A stretch of 23,551 nt of DNA from Motiliproteus sp036964625. GTDB taxonomy: Bacteria; Pseudomonadota; Gammaproteobacteria; Pseudomonadales; Balneatricaceae. Both the position numbers and the translations under genes were made by a program. The stretch lies in contig JBALTG010000071.1 in NCBI GenBank assembly GCA_036964625.1, forward strand, positions 1-23,551, in the 5' to 3' direction. The notes beneath the pieces are model-generated. The model saw only the letters and a program-made list of their open reading frames with translations, was not told the origin of the DNA and ran no database searches. Shown in pieces: positions 1 through 6,846 of this stretch. Each line of letters starts with the position of its first letter. The stretch's first letter is position 1.

Positions 1-115
1 GAATTTCGCACGACTGCATGGATGCAGGAGGTAGAGCAACGCAGGAGCTGTTGCCGAGTAGGTCAGTCTGTTCTCGGCCAGTCTCCTGGCGTGGGCGCAG
101 AGGTATAAAAAAGAA

Positions 116-145
116 AGGGCCTTTCGACATCCTGTCTGAGGCCCT
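116..145. terminator. Bidirectional rho-independent terminator
   Basis: AGGGCCT at 116-122 pairs perfectly with AGGCCCT at 139-145, and GAC (126-128) / GTC (134-136) can extend pairing inside the loop. A run of As lies on the left (106-116) and ATTTT on the right (146-150), so it can stop transcription in both directions. The minus-strand U-tract is the better one. Confidence 0.6.
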
Positions 146-497
146 ATTTTCAGCGATCCCTGCTGTATCACGTATCCTTGTGTTGTTAAGGAAAATGGCA
201 GCGATCCATTGCTGCTGGCGACTCCGTTCGCCCTTCCTTGGTGCCTTTACATTGTAGGGTCTAGCTTGGCTAAATCATCTAGGACTAATGCCTAAATCGG
301 CTTTTTATTGTCGATGACTAGCCCGCAAGCTGTGCTAGCTCTCTCAGGGCATGCTGGGTTTCGATAAGCGGGTGATCTTACAGGCTGTTTTTCTAGGTCA
401 AATGCTGAAAGCCATGTGTGGCGAAGGCTGTAGGTTGTATTGCTGTAAGTTGCTTCAAGTGTGCTTTGATGCGATTTGCGGGCCAGCGAGGGGGTTG

Positions 498-506
498 TGT
501 TATGAT
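498..506 (+). promoter_or_regulatory. Extended -10 promoter of sdhE-ygfX
   Basis: TGT followed by TATGAT (501-506) forms an extended -10 element with five of six consensus bases. A weak -35-like TTGCGG at 476-481 has a long 19-bp spacer, as is tolerated by extended -10 promoters. The predicted transcript starts about 40 nt before the sdhE start codon. Inferred from sequence only. Confidence 0.45.
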
Positions 507-549
507 CAGCGCTTGTTTGAACGCATTGGATGATGGAGAGATAGATTTG

Positions 550-801
550 ATGTACAGCGAAACGGATATTAATCGTCTGCGTTGGCACTGTCGGCGCGGA
601 ATGTTAGAGCTCGATGTGTTGTTGATTCCGTTTTTGGAGGGGGCATTTCGGACCTTGGCTCTAGAGGATCAGCAGCTGTTCGAAAGGCTTATTGCTGGCG
701 AGGATCAGGATATATTTAGCTGGTTTATGCGTAGTTCTGTCCCTGAAGATCCGCAGCTCAAGCGGATCGTCGATATGATCCTGGTAGATGTTCCGGCCTG
801 A
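550..801 (+). CDS. sdhE: FAD assembly factor SdhE
   Basis: SdhE (YgfY/CptB, formerly DUF339) helps attach FAD covalently to the SdhA subunit of succinate dehydrogenase in the cytoplasm. The 83-residue product has the family's size and its hallmark RGxxE motif (RRGMLE, around residues 15-20), followed by the typical pattern LDVLLIPFLEG and a mid-protein DxDIFSWFM segment like DPDLFNWLM in E. coli. The ATG at 550 is chosen because GGAGAG (535-540) lies nine bases upstream and the N-terminus then matches family members; ATGs further upstream would add unrelated residues. Its 3' end overlaps ygfX by 14 bases, so the two are probably translationally coupled, the same pairing seen in enterobacteria and pseudomonads. 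Confidence 0.93.
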   Translation: MYSETDINRLRWHCRRGMLELDVLLIPFLEGAFRTLALEDQQLFERLIAGEDQDIFSWFMRSSVPEDPQLKRIVDMILVDVPA

Positions 802-1234
802 TCGGCTGATCTTGAGGCGGTCCTACCCCTTGGCAGGATTGGTCGTTGGTGTTCATCTGGTTGTCATCGCGGCGACGCTGTCTAATGCGTTGCCGCTCGC
901 TTTGAAGCTGCTTTTGCTGATCGTTGTCGTTTGGCAGGCGGTTTATCTGTTGCGTCGCTATGTGCTGCTAAGTCACGCCAGCTCGGTTCGCGAAATTCGC
1001 TGGACCGAGCTGGCGTGGTTCGTGCGTCTTGCAGACGGATCTGAGTTTGAGGTGCGTCCTGCTGCGGGTTGTCGTCTGTATGGGTGGATCACATTGTTGC
1101 GGTTTGAGGTGCTTTATCCTGCTCCTGATCGACGCTTGGTGCTGAGTGCCTGGTTGCTGGGTGGTCTCCGGTCAGAGCAGGCTATACGTCGCTTGCGGGT
1201 GCAATTAATTCAGACTTACTCCAATCAAAATTGA
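788..1234 (+). CDS. ygfX: YgfX family membrane protein (CptA-like)
   Basis: A 148-residue protein with two closely spaced hydrophobic helices (about residues 14-34 and 37-55), then a soluble C-terminal domain rich in Trp, Arg and Leu; this is the YgfX/CptA architecture. YgfX partners SdhE in many gammaproteobacteria. In E. coli the pair was described as a toxin-antitoxin system acting on cytoskeletal proteins, a role that is debated because SdhE is a flavinylation factor. Assignment rests on topology, size and the overlap with sdhE more than on long motifs. The last 53 bases overlap the 3' end of the convergent nadB, and the stop codon lies in the right arm of a perfect inverted repeat. Confidence 0.8.
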   Translation: MFRPDRLILRRSYPLAGLVVGVHLVVIAATLSNALPLALKLLLLIVVVWQAVYLLRRYVLLSHASSVREIRWTELAWFVRLADGSEFEVRPAAGCRLYGWITLLRFEVLYPAPDRRLVLSAWLLGGLRSEQAIRRLRVQLIQTYSNQN

Positions 1235-2816
1235 TTGGAGTAAGTATCGTGTCCCGATGCTCCGGCAGCTGCTGCGGGTAGTTAAGGGTGTGGTGCAGGC
1301 CACGACTCTCTTTGCGTCGCATCGCCGAGCGAATGATTAGTTCTGCGACCAGGGTCAGGTTTCTCAGCTCTAGCAAGTCTTTGCTGACCTTGTAGTTGCT
1401 GTAGTAGTCGGAAATCTCCTGCTGTAGCAGGGTGACTCGATTCAGCGCTCGTTGAAGTCGTTTCTTGGTGCGTACGATGCCAACATAATCCCACATGAAA
1501 CGGCGTAGTTCGTCCCAGTTATGGGAGATCACTACATCTTCATCGGAATCGGTTACCTGGCTCTCGTCCCAGAAGGGTGCGGTGGCCAGAGGGCTTTGCT
1601 GGTCGAGCTTGGAGCGGATCTGTTCTGCGGCGGACGCGCCGTAAACCAAGCACTCCAGTAGTGAGTTGCTGGCCAGGCGGTTAGCGCCATGGAGGCCGGT
1701 AAAGGCGGTCTCGCCGATGGCGTACAGCCCGGGGATGTCAGTTTGGCCGTGATTGTTGGTGATGACGCCGCCGCAGGTGTAATGGGCTGCGGGGACCACA
1801 GGGATCGGGTCGCGGGTAATGTCGATACCGTATTCCATGCATTTTGCGTAGATGGTCGGGAAGTGGCTGCGGACGAACTCAGCGGGCTTGTGGGATATGT
1901 CCAGATACAGGCAGTCGCATCCGAGTCGTTTCATTTCATGGTCAATAGCGCGAGCGACTATATCCCTGGGTGCTAGCTCCTTGCGCTCATCGTAGCGATG
2001 CATAAAGCGTGAGCCGTCAGGAAGTAGTAGGTGGCCGCCTTCGCCGCGAACTGCTTCGGATATCAGAAATGATTTGGCTTGCGGATGGTATAGGCAGGTC
2101 GGATGGAATTGGTTGAACTCCAGGTTCGCGACTCTGCAGCCTGCCCGCCATGCCATGGCGATGCCGTCACCTGAAGAGCCGTCTGGGTTGCTGGTATAGA
2201 GATAGGCTTTGCTGGCGCCGCCTGTAGCCAAGACGACGAATGGGGCAAGGAGGGTTTGTACGTGTCCGCTGTGCTGATTGAGGACGTAGGCTCCGATGCA
2301 GTGGTTATCAGCCAGGCGAAGTTTGTGACGTGTGATCAGGTCGATGGCGATGGAATCAGGCAGCAAGGTGATGTTGCTGTTTTTAGTCGCCTGTTGCAGT
2401 AGGGTCTCAGATACGGCCTTGCCCGTGGCATCGTTGGCATGAATTACTCGGCGATGGCTATGCCCCCCCTCTTTGGTTAGGTGTAGGGTTTTGTTGGCTG
2501 GGTCGCGGGTGAAGGGGACGCCCTGTTCGATTAGCCAGTCGATGCTGGCTTTACCGTTGTTGACCGTAAATTCGACGGCATTGCGGTGGCTGAGCTGGGC
2601 GCCAGCAGTCAGTGTGTCCTGAACATGGTTTTGAGTGGAGTCTTGGGGATCGTAGACTGCGGCAATGCCGCCCTGGGCCTGGTAGGTTGATCCTGATCTC
2701 AGGTTGCCTTTGCTTAATACCGCAACGCGTGCGTCGGAGGCTAGTTTTAGCGCTAAGGTCAGGCCTGCTGCGCCACTGCCGATCACAAGAACATCGAAAT
2801 GCAGCTGTTTGCTCAT
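1182..2816 (-). CDS. nadB: L-aspartate oxidase NadB
   Basis: NadB oxidises L-aspartate to iminoaspartate with FAD, the first step of de novo NAD synthesis, using oxygen or fumarate as acceptor. The 544-residue protein shows the N-terminal dinucleotide fold (VLVIGSGAAGLTLALKL), the EAVRGEGGHLLLPDG segment, HYTCGGV, and GLHGANRLASNSLLECLVYG near the FAD site, then a C-terminal helical domain ending in the typical HTLNYP stretch. ATG at 2816 gives MSKQLHFDVLVIG; a TTG nine bases further upstream is possible but has no better ribosome site. The gene is divergent from rpoE, exactly as in Pseudomonas. Its 3' end overlaps ygfX in antisense. Cytoplasmic. Confidence 0.97.
   Translation of the reverse strand: MSKQLHFDVLVIGSGAAGLTLALKLASDARVAVLSKGNLRSGSTYQAQGGIAAVYDPQDSTQNHVQDTLTAGAQLSHRNAVEFTVNNGKASIDWLIEQGVPFTRDPANKTLHLTKEGGHSHRRVIHANDATGKAVSETLLQQATKNSNITLLPDSIAIDLITRHKLRLADNHCIGAYVLNQHSGHVQTLLAPFVVLATGGASKAYLYTSNPDGSSGDGIAMAWRAGCRVANLEFNQFHPTCLYHPQAKSFLISEAVRGEGGHLLLPDGSRFMHRYDERKELAPRDIVARAIDHEMKRLGCDCLYLDISHKPAEFVRSHFPTIYAKCMEYGIDITRDPIPVVPAAHYTCGGVITNNHGQTDIPGLYAIGETAFTGLHGANRLASNSLLECLVYGASAAEQIRSKLDQQSPLATAPFWDESQVTDSDEDVVISHNWDELRRFMWDYVGIVRTKKRLQRALNRVTLLQQEISDYYSNYKVSKDLLELRNLTLVAELIIRSAMRRKESRGLHHTLNYPQQLPEHRDTILTPINFDWSKSELIAPASDV
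1214..1245. terminator. Perfect 15-bp palindrome between convergent genes
   Basis: ACTTACTCCAATCAA (1214-1228) is the exact reverse complement of 1231-1245, separated by two As. It sits where ygfX (+) and nadB (-) run into each other and encodes the last residues of both. It would form a stable hairpin in either transcript and probably serves as a 3'-end or RNase barrier. There is no U-tract, so it is not a canonical intrinsic terminator. Confidence 0.5.
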
Positions 2817-2880
2817 TTGTAACAAGGCTCAAAGGTCCGCAAGCAGAATCAAATCGCTCGGCGGTAGCTTGAATTGCATC

Positions 2881-2897
2881 GTGCCAGGGGTTGGCAC
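2881..2897. promoter_or_regulatory. 17-bp palindrome in nadB/rpoE divergent region
   Basis: GTGCCA (2881-2886) and TGGCAC (2892-2897) are perfect inverted arms around a 5-bp spacer, 65 bp upstream of the nadB start. It could be an operator for a dimeric regulator or a small leader hairpin. No regulator can be named from the sequence alone. Confidence 0.3.
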
Positions 2898-2963
2898 ACC
2901 GTTAATATCCACTCAGGGGCGGCAAGCATATCACACTCAAAAAAAATGCAGGTATCACTGTTG

Positions 2964-2990
2964 GAACTAACTGTCTTCGCTGTGTTCCTA
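2964..2990 (+). promoter_or_regulatory. Candidate sigma-E (AlgU) promoter of rpoE
   Basis: GAACTA (2964-2969), then 16 bases, then TCCTA (2986-2990) resembles the GAACTT-N16-TCTGA consensus recognised by RpoE/AlgU. Autoregulation of the rpoE operon from such a promoter is established in E. coli and P. aeruginosa. The -35 is good and the -10 only partial. The rpoE start lies about 110 bp downstream. Confidence 0.4.
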
Positions 2991-3103
2991 TCTGGTAGCT
3001 GTTTCGGCAGGAGAGAAGGGCTTTGGTGGCTCGGTTGTATTAACACGGGGTACGCGGTAGTTTAGCCGGATTACTCATTACCTGGTTATAAGGGCTGAAC
3101 GGA

Positions 3104-3685
3104 TTGTCGACAGCAAAGAAAGAACCAACTGATCAGCAGTTGGTTGAGCGTGTACAGCAGGGTGACAAGCGCGGTTTTGATCTGTTGGTGAAGCGATACC
3201 AACATAAGATCATAGGATTGATTGGTCGTTATGTCTATGACCATCATGAATCGATGGATGTTGCTCAGGAAGCGTTTATCAAGGCGTATCGGGCACTGCC
3301 GAATTTTCGTGGCGAGAGTGCGTTTTATACCTGGATGTATCGGATTGCGATTAATACAGCCAAGAACCACTTGGTGGCCAAGGGGCGTCGCCCTCCGGAT
3401 GTGGATGTGAGTGTCGAGGATGCGCAGTATTTCGAAAACCCGCTGCTGCATGAGATCGAGACACCAGAAAATAATCTGTTTAAGCAGGAACTTGAGCAGG
3501 CGGTGTTTCAGGCTTTAGATCGGCTTCCTGAAGATTTACGCACGGCATTGACGTTGCGGGAGTTTGAGGGGATGAGTTACGACGAGATCGCTCAGGTTAT
3601 GGATTGCCCTGTCGGTACGGTTCGTTCGCGGATATTTAGAGCGCGGGAAGCGGTGGATAAGGTGGTTGCACCGATGCTGAATTGA
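3104..3685 (+). CDS. rpoE: Envelope-stress sigma factor RpoE (AlgU/AlgT)
   Basis: Extracytoplasmic-function sigma factor that directs RNA polymerase to envelope-stress genes. The 193-residue protein has region 2 (about residues 20-95, with LLVKRYQHKIIGLIGRYV, the DVAQEAFIKAYRALPNF -10-recognition helix and the SAFYTWMYRIAINTAKN segment) and region 4 (about 130-188, with the helix-turn-helix YDEIAQVMDCPVGTVRSRIFRAR). The start is a forced TTG: an in-frame TAA lies at 3089-3091 and no ATG or GTG follows before conserved sequence; AGGG at 3091-3094 is a reasonable ribosome site. The product then begins MSTAKKEPTDQQLVERV, matching AlgU. First gene of the stress operon. Its activity should be held by the downstream anti-sigma factor. 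Confidence 0.96.
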   Translation: MSTAKKEPTDQQLVERVQQGDKRGFDLLVKRYQHKIIGLIGRYVYDHHESMDVAQEAFIKAYRALPNFRGESAFYTWMYRIAINTAKNHLVAKGRRPPDVDVSVEDAQYFENPLLHEIETPENNLFKQELEQAVFQALDRLPEDLRTALTLREFEGMSYDEIAQVMDCPVGTVRSRIFRAREAVDKVVAPMLN

Positions 3686-3739
3686 TACAGCAAATTGTTT
3701 GCGGCAGTTGATGGATGTTTAGCCAGGCGCCCCGGTCCG

Positions 3740-3814
3740 GAGTGTGCTAAAGCTGAATGTGCCGAAATTGAGTGTGCCGAAACAGAGTGTACCGAAACAG
3801 AGTGTGCCGACCTG
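3740..3814 (+). repeat. Five 15-bp tandem repeats between rpoE and rseA
   Basis: Units start at 3740, 3755, 3770, 3785 and 3800, with consensus GAGTGTGCCGAAACA; the middle three are almost identical. The 164-bp gap is unusually long for this operon. The repeats are in the same frame as rpoE, and that frame stays open past the rpoE TGA to another TGA at 3851-3853 that overlaps the rseA start, encoding an ECAET-like pentapeptide repeat if it were ever read. A 5-bp hairpin with a GAAA loop (3810-3823) follows, then the rseA ribosome site. Confidence 0.85.
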
Positions 3815-3849
3815 GAAACAGGTACGAGCCTTTCAATTAGAGGTGGCAA

Positions 3850-4653
3850 ATGAGTGATAGCATTAAACTGACTCTGTCAGCGTTGATGGATGATGAGGTG
3901 GGTGAGTTCGAGCTGCGTAAAACTCTTGAGCAGCTGGACTCTTCTTCCGCAGCGGTTTGGTCCAGATATCATCTTGCCAGTGCCGTGCTGAAGCGTGAGA
4001 TACCAGCGCAGGCGCAGTTAGATGTCAGTGCGCAGGTTATGGCAGAGATTGAACAGGAGCCGCGGTATCAGCGGTCAGCAAAGCCTGTTGGTCGTTTTCA
4101 ATGGCGTCCTCTGGGGAGTGTCGCAATTGCCGCATCGGTTACGATGATGGTGATCTTTGGGGCGCAGACCTACCAAGGAGAGAGTGCTGCCGTAGTTGCG
4201 CCATCGTCGGTGGTATTGTCTGGGCCGCAACCGATTAACGCTAGCGTGATGCCAGTACAGTTCGGCGAGCGAACCGGGGTGGTTCCCTCGTTGCAACAGG
4301 CAGACGTGATCCGGCTGTCATCTTCAATGGAGTATTACATCGATCAGCATCGTGCTCTTGTTAATAATGGTCCGGTACGCTGGTTGGTGGAGTGGATGCC
4401 AGAAGGGTTTGAGATGATTGAGCATGACCGTCTTAGAGATTCAGAGGTGCTGCTTTATTCAAATGGGCAAGCCAGCGTTTCAGTGTCGGTGCAGCCTTAT
4501 GCGAGCAAAAAAGCCAGCCCTGGTGCGATGCACTCGGGTGCAACGGTGGCCGTCGGCAAGCAGGTAAGTGATCAGTTTGTGACCGTAGTCGGGGATGTCC
4601 CCTTTATGATCGCCGATCGAATCGCATCATCGGTTGCGTTGAAAAGTGAATAA
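3850..4653 (+). CDS. rseA: Anti-sigma factor RseA (MucA) fused to RseB C-terminal domain
   Basis: Residues 1-70 are an RseA/MucA cytoplasmic anti-sigma domain (start TLSALMDDEVGEFELRKTL, then VWSRYHLASAVLK), which binds RpoE. One transmembrane helix follows (about 88-106, VAIAASVTMMVIFGAQTY). The periplasmic part has a variable linker and a MucA-like segment (RLSSSMEYYIDQHRAL, 155-170). From about 176 to 265 the sequence switches to the MucB/RseB C-terminal domain: WLVEWMPEGFEMI, LLYSNGQASVSVSVQP, SGATVAVGKQV and VTVVGDVPFMIADRIASSV. The protein has 267 residues against about 195-215 for RseA. rseC starts five bases after its stop, so no separate rseB exists here. The RseB N-terminal LolA-like lipid-sensing domain is absent. 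Topology is consistent: the added domain would lie in the periplasm, as in RseB. Ribosome site AGAGGTGG at 3839-3846. Confidence 0.88.
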   Translation: MSDSIKLTLSALMDDEVGEFELRKTLEQLDSSSAAVWSRYHLASAVLKREIPAQAQLDVSAQVMAEIEQEPRYQRSAKPVGRFQWRPLGSVAIAASVTMMVIFGAQTYQGESAAVVAPSSVVLSGPQPINASVMPVQFGERTGVVPSLQQADVIRLSSSMEYYIDQHRALVNNGPVRWLVEWMPEGFEMIEHDRLRDSEVLLYSNGQASVSVSVQPYASKKASPGAMHSGATVAVGKQVSDQFVTVVGDVPFMIADRIASSVALKSE

Positions 4654-4658
4654 ATAAC

Positions 4659-5096
4659 ATGCTAACAGAACAGGCGCAGGTGGTCTCTGTTGCGGCTGAG
4701 GGTGTGCGGGTCGAGACGGTACGTCGTAGCGCCTGTTCCAGTTGCCAGTCGAAATCGACTTGCGGTCAGAAACTGCTAGCCGAAATTGGCCAGGGGCAGC
4801 GTTTTGAAATTGTCTCGGCTAATCCTCAGGGGTTGGTGCTTCAGCCTGGCGATATTGTCGAGCTTGGGGTGGAAGAGGCATCGTTTCTGCAGGCCTCTAT
4901 GATGATATATATGTTGCCGTTGTTCGGGTTGATTGTACTGTCAGCGGTTGCTACGGCAGCAGGTGCGGCGGAATTAATTGTTATTTTAGCGGGCTTGTCG
5001 GGGTTGTTGCTTGGGTTTGTTGTAGTTAGAGGCTGGAGTCGCAGGGGGCAGCAACAATGTCGTTATCAGCCGCAGATATTGAGGCTAAAAAATTGA
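4659..5096 (+). CDS. rseC: RseC/MucC positive regulator of sigma-E
   Basis: A 145-residue inner-membrane protein of the RseC/MucC family, which mildly promotes sigma-E activity and has also been linked to redox maintenance (RsxC/RnfC-type SoxR reduction). It has an N-terminal soluble domain with a cysteine cluster (C26, C29, C35: ACSSCQSKSTC), then two transmembrane helices (about 79-96 and 101-122) and a short basic tail. Length and layout are normal. It begins five bases after the rseA-rseB fusion stop with only a weak ribosome site, so its translation is probably coupled. Start ATG at 4659. Confidence 0.9.
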   Translation: MLTEQAQVVSVAAEGVRVETVRRSACSSCQSKSTCGQKLLAEIGQGQRFEIVSANPQGLVLQPGDIVELGVEEASFLQASMMIYMLPLFGLIVLSAVATAAGAAELIVILAGLSGLLLGFVVVRGWSRRGQQQCRYQPQILRLKN

Positions 5097-5135
5097 CTTT
5101 GTGGCTAATTTTATCGTGAGTGCCAGGAGGTTTTG

Positions 5136-6548
5136 ATGAGTTTTAATGCTTACCCGAAGTTTTTTTCTGTTGTGCTGGGGTTGATATTGCTCGGTGGGGT
5201 GGCCCGTGCGGCTGCGTTGCCCGATTTTACCGAGTTGGTAGAGCAGGCATCGCCAGCGATCGTTAATATCAGCACGATTCGTAATAGCGATACAGAAGGG
5301 AGAGCGGGCCGCCTAAATCAGGAGCAGCTACCTGAGATTTTCAAGCATTTTTTTGGTGAGCGCGGATTTGACGGGCGTAAATATGATCGTCAGCGTCAGC
5401 GTCAGCCGCAGTCTCTGGGGTCGGGCTTTATTATCTCTGTCGATGGTTATGTGCTGACCAATCATCATGTCGTCAAAGGGGCGGACAGTATCCTGGTGCG
5501 GCTCAGTGATCGGCGTGAGCTGGAGGCTCAGTTGATAGGTGTAGATCCTCGTTCAGATCTGGCGCTGTTAAAACTGGATGCCGAGGATCTGCCGGTGGTG
5601 AAAATTGGCGACTCGGACAAGCTTAAGGCGGGTGAGTGGGTGTTAGCGATAGGCTCACCTTTTGGCTTTGACCATAGCGTGACCGCCGGTATCGTCAGTG
5701 CGACCGGGCGGAGTCTGGCTAATGAGAATTATGTGCCTTTTATTCAAACGGATGTGGCGATTAATCCGGGAAACTCGGGCGGACCGCTGTTCAATCTGGA
5801 TGGCGAAGTGGTGGGCATCAACTCGCAGATTTATACCCGTTCCGGTGGGTTTATGGGGTTGTCTTTTGCGATACCCATGAGCATGGCGATGGAGGTGGTT
5901 GAGCAGCTGAAGGTTGGCGGTCATGTGGCTCGGGGTTGGCTGGGGGTGATTATCCAGGAGGTCAATCGCGATCTGGCAGAGTCCTTCGGGCTTGATCGGC
6001 CGAAGGGTGCGCTGGTGGCGAAAGTTCTGCCGGGTAGTCCGGCGGAGGCGGCTGAATTAAAAGAGGGTGATATCGTTATTGCCTTTAATGGTGAATCGAT
6101 CGAGCGGTCGGCGGTGTTACCGCAGCTGGTTGGGCGGGTGGCCCCCGGAAAGACCGTTAAACTTGATCTGGTGCGGAATGGACGGAATAAAACCATCGCG
6201 TTGACCATAGGGGTGTTGCCGGAAGAGGGAGCGATGCTCAAGGCAGGCGCGGCCACCTCTGCGGCAGATATCAATCCACTCAGGGTAAGGGTCGCGGCGC
6301 TAGAGCAGGAGCGCGCCCAGCAGTGGGAGCTTAGCGGCGGTGTGGTGGTGCGGGAGGTGCTGGCAGGTCCTGGTGCCGATGCCGGGCTGGTGGTAGGGGA
6401 TGTGATTACGATGCTCAATGGTCAGTCTGTTGGGGATCTGGAGGGCTTTGCGGAGGTGGCTAGAGCTCTGCCTAAAGGCAAGGCGGTGCCGATGCGTATC
6501 GTGCGTCGTGGGAGTCCCCTGTTCTTACCGCTTAAGATTAAACCCTGA
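5136..6548 (+). CDS. mucD: Periplasmic serine protease MucD (DegP/HtrA family)
   Basis: Periplasmic chaperone-protease that degrades misfolded envelope proteins and dampens the stress response. The 470-residue protein has a signal peptide (hydrophobic core SVVLGLILLGGVARA, cleavage after about residue 26), a trypsin-like domain with the triad His111 (TNHHVV), Asp141 (DPRSDLALL) and Ser214 (GNSGGP), and two PDZ domains (about 255-350 and 385-465). A Q/R-rich loop (85-92) precedes the protease core. The ATG at 5136 is chosen over a TTG one codon earlier because AGGAGG at 5125-5130 is correctly spaced. Fourth gene of the rpoE operon, as in Pseudomonas, and closed by a terminator. Confidence 0.96.
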   Translation: MSFNAYPKFFSVVLGLILLGGVARAAALPDFTELVEQASPAIVNISTIRNSDTEGRAGRLNQEQLPEIFKHFFGERGFDGRKYDRQRQRQPQSLGSGFIISVDGYVLTNHHVVKGADSILVRLSDRRELEAQLIGVDPRSDLALLKLDAEDLPVVKIGDSDKLKAGEWVLAIGSPFGFDHSVTAGIVSATGRSLANENYVPFIQTDVAINPGNSGGPLFNLDGEVVGINSQIYTRSGGFMGLSFAIPMSMAMEVVEQLKVGGHVARGWLGVIIQEVNRDLAESFGLDRPKGALVAKVLPGSPAEAAELKEGDIVIAFNGESIERSAVLPQLVGRVAPGKTVKLDLVRNGRNKTIALTIGVLPEEGAMLKAGAATSAADINPLRVRVAALEQERAQQWELSGGVVVREVLAGPGADAGLVVGDVITMLNGQSVGDLEGFAEVARALPKGKAVPMRIVRRGSPLFLPLKIKP

Positions 6549-6558
6549 GCGGGGTCGC

Positions 6559-6585
6559 AAAGGGCACTTTGGTGCCCTTTTTGTA
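6559..6585 (+). terminator. Rho-independent terminator of the rpoE operon
   Basis: AAAGGGCAC (6559-6567), loop TTTG, then GTGCCCTTT (6572-6580) and TTGTATT. A perfect 9-bp stem followed by a T-rich tail, 11 bases after the mucD stop. Confidence 0.92.
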
Positions 6586-6587
6586 TT

Positions 6588-6754
6588 CTAGGAGTCTGTT
6601 GGACTTAGCCGATCGTAGCGAGGGAAAGACGATTTGAGGCAGATTTTTCGATCTATCGAGGCGAATAGCGAGCTATTTAACGAGAGAGATCGGGAAATAT
6701 GACCAAATTCGACTTTTCCGTAGCAGATTAGTGTTAAGTCCAACAGGCTCCTAG
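6588..6754. mobile_element. MITE-like element with 20-bp terminal inverted repeats
   Basis: The left end CTAGGAGTCTGTTGGACTTA (6588-6607) matches the reverse complement of 6735-6754 at 19 of 20 positions. The 127-bp interior has no open reading frame and several short inverted segments rich in GATC/CGA. Size, long near-perfect ends and non-coding interior fit a miniature inverted-repeat transposable element mobilised by a transposase elsewhere. The CTAG at both extremes may be part of the ends or a target duplication. It lies between the rpoE-operon terminator and lepA, leaving only about 92 bp for the lepA promoter. Confidence 0.7.
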
Positions 6755-6846
6755 CTAAGGCTTTGTGAATGGCTCTATGGCTGAAAATAGGCTAGACTCA
6801 CGCGCTTAATTTTCCAGCTCTTTATGGGCGTCTAGGTGCTACTGCT

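Larger units (their letters stand above)
1..549. other. Leader region with no convincing gene
   Basis: No complete gene is supported here. Frame 1 is open from the left edge to a TAA at 106-108, eight bases before a hairpin terminator, so it could be the last 35 codons of a plus-strand gene, but the peptide is not recognisable. The first 60 bases also hold two small inverted repeats: a perfect 6-bp one at 14-27 with a 2-nt loop, and GCAAC/GTTGC arms around 38-56. These look more like a REP-type intergenic repeat than coding sequence. Bases 150-490 are relatively AT-rich, with no RNA gene or good coding signal. The last 50 bases hold the sdhE promoter. Confidence 0.5.

Noticed and set aside
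18..257. 79-codon plus-strand open frame at the left edge
   Set aside because: It runs straight through the hairpin terminator at 116-145, has no ribosome site and no recognisable sequence.
292..588. 98-codon minus-strand open frame opposite the sdhE leader
   Set aside because: No ribosome site or family resemblance; it overlaps the sdhE promoter and start antisense.
3592..3849. 85-codon minus-strand frame with His-Ser repeats
   Set aside because: Its repeats are the antisense reading of the 15-bp tandem array and it overlaps the rpoE end; no support for translation.
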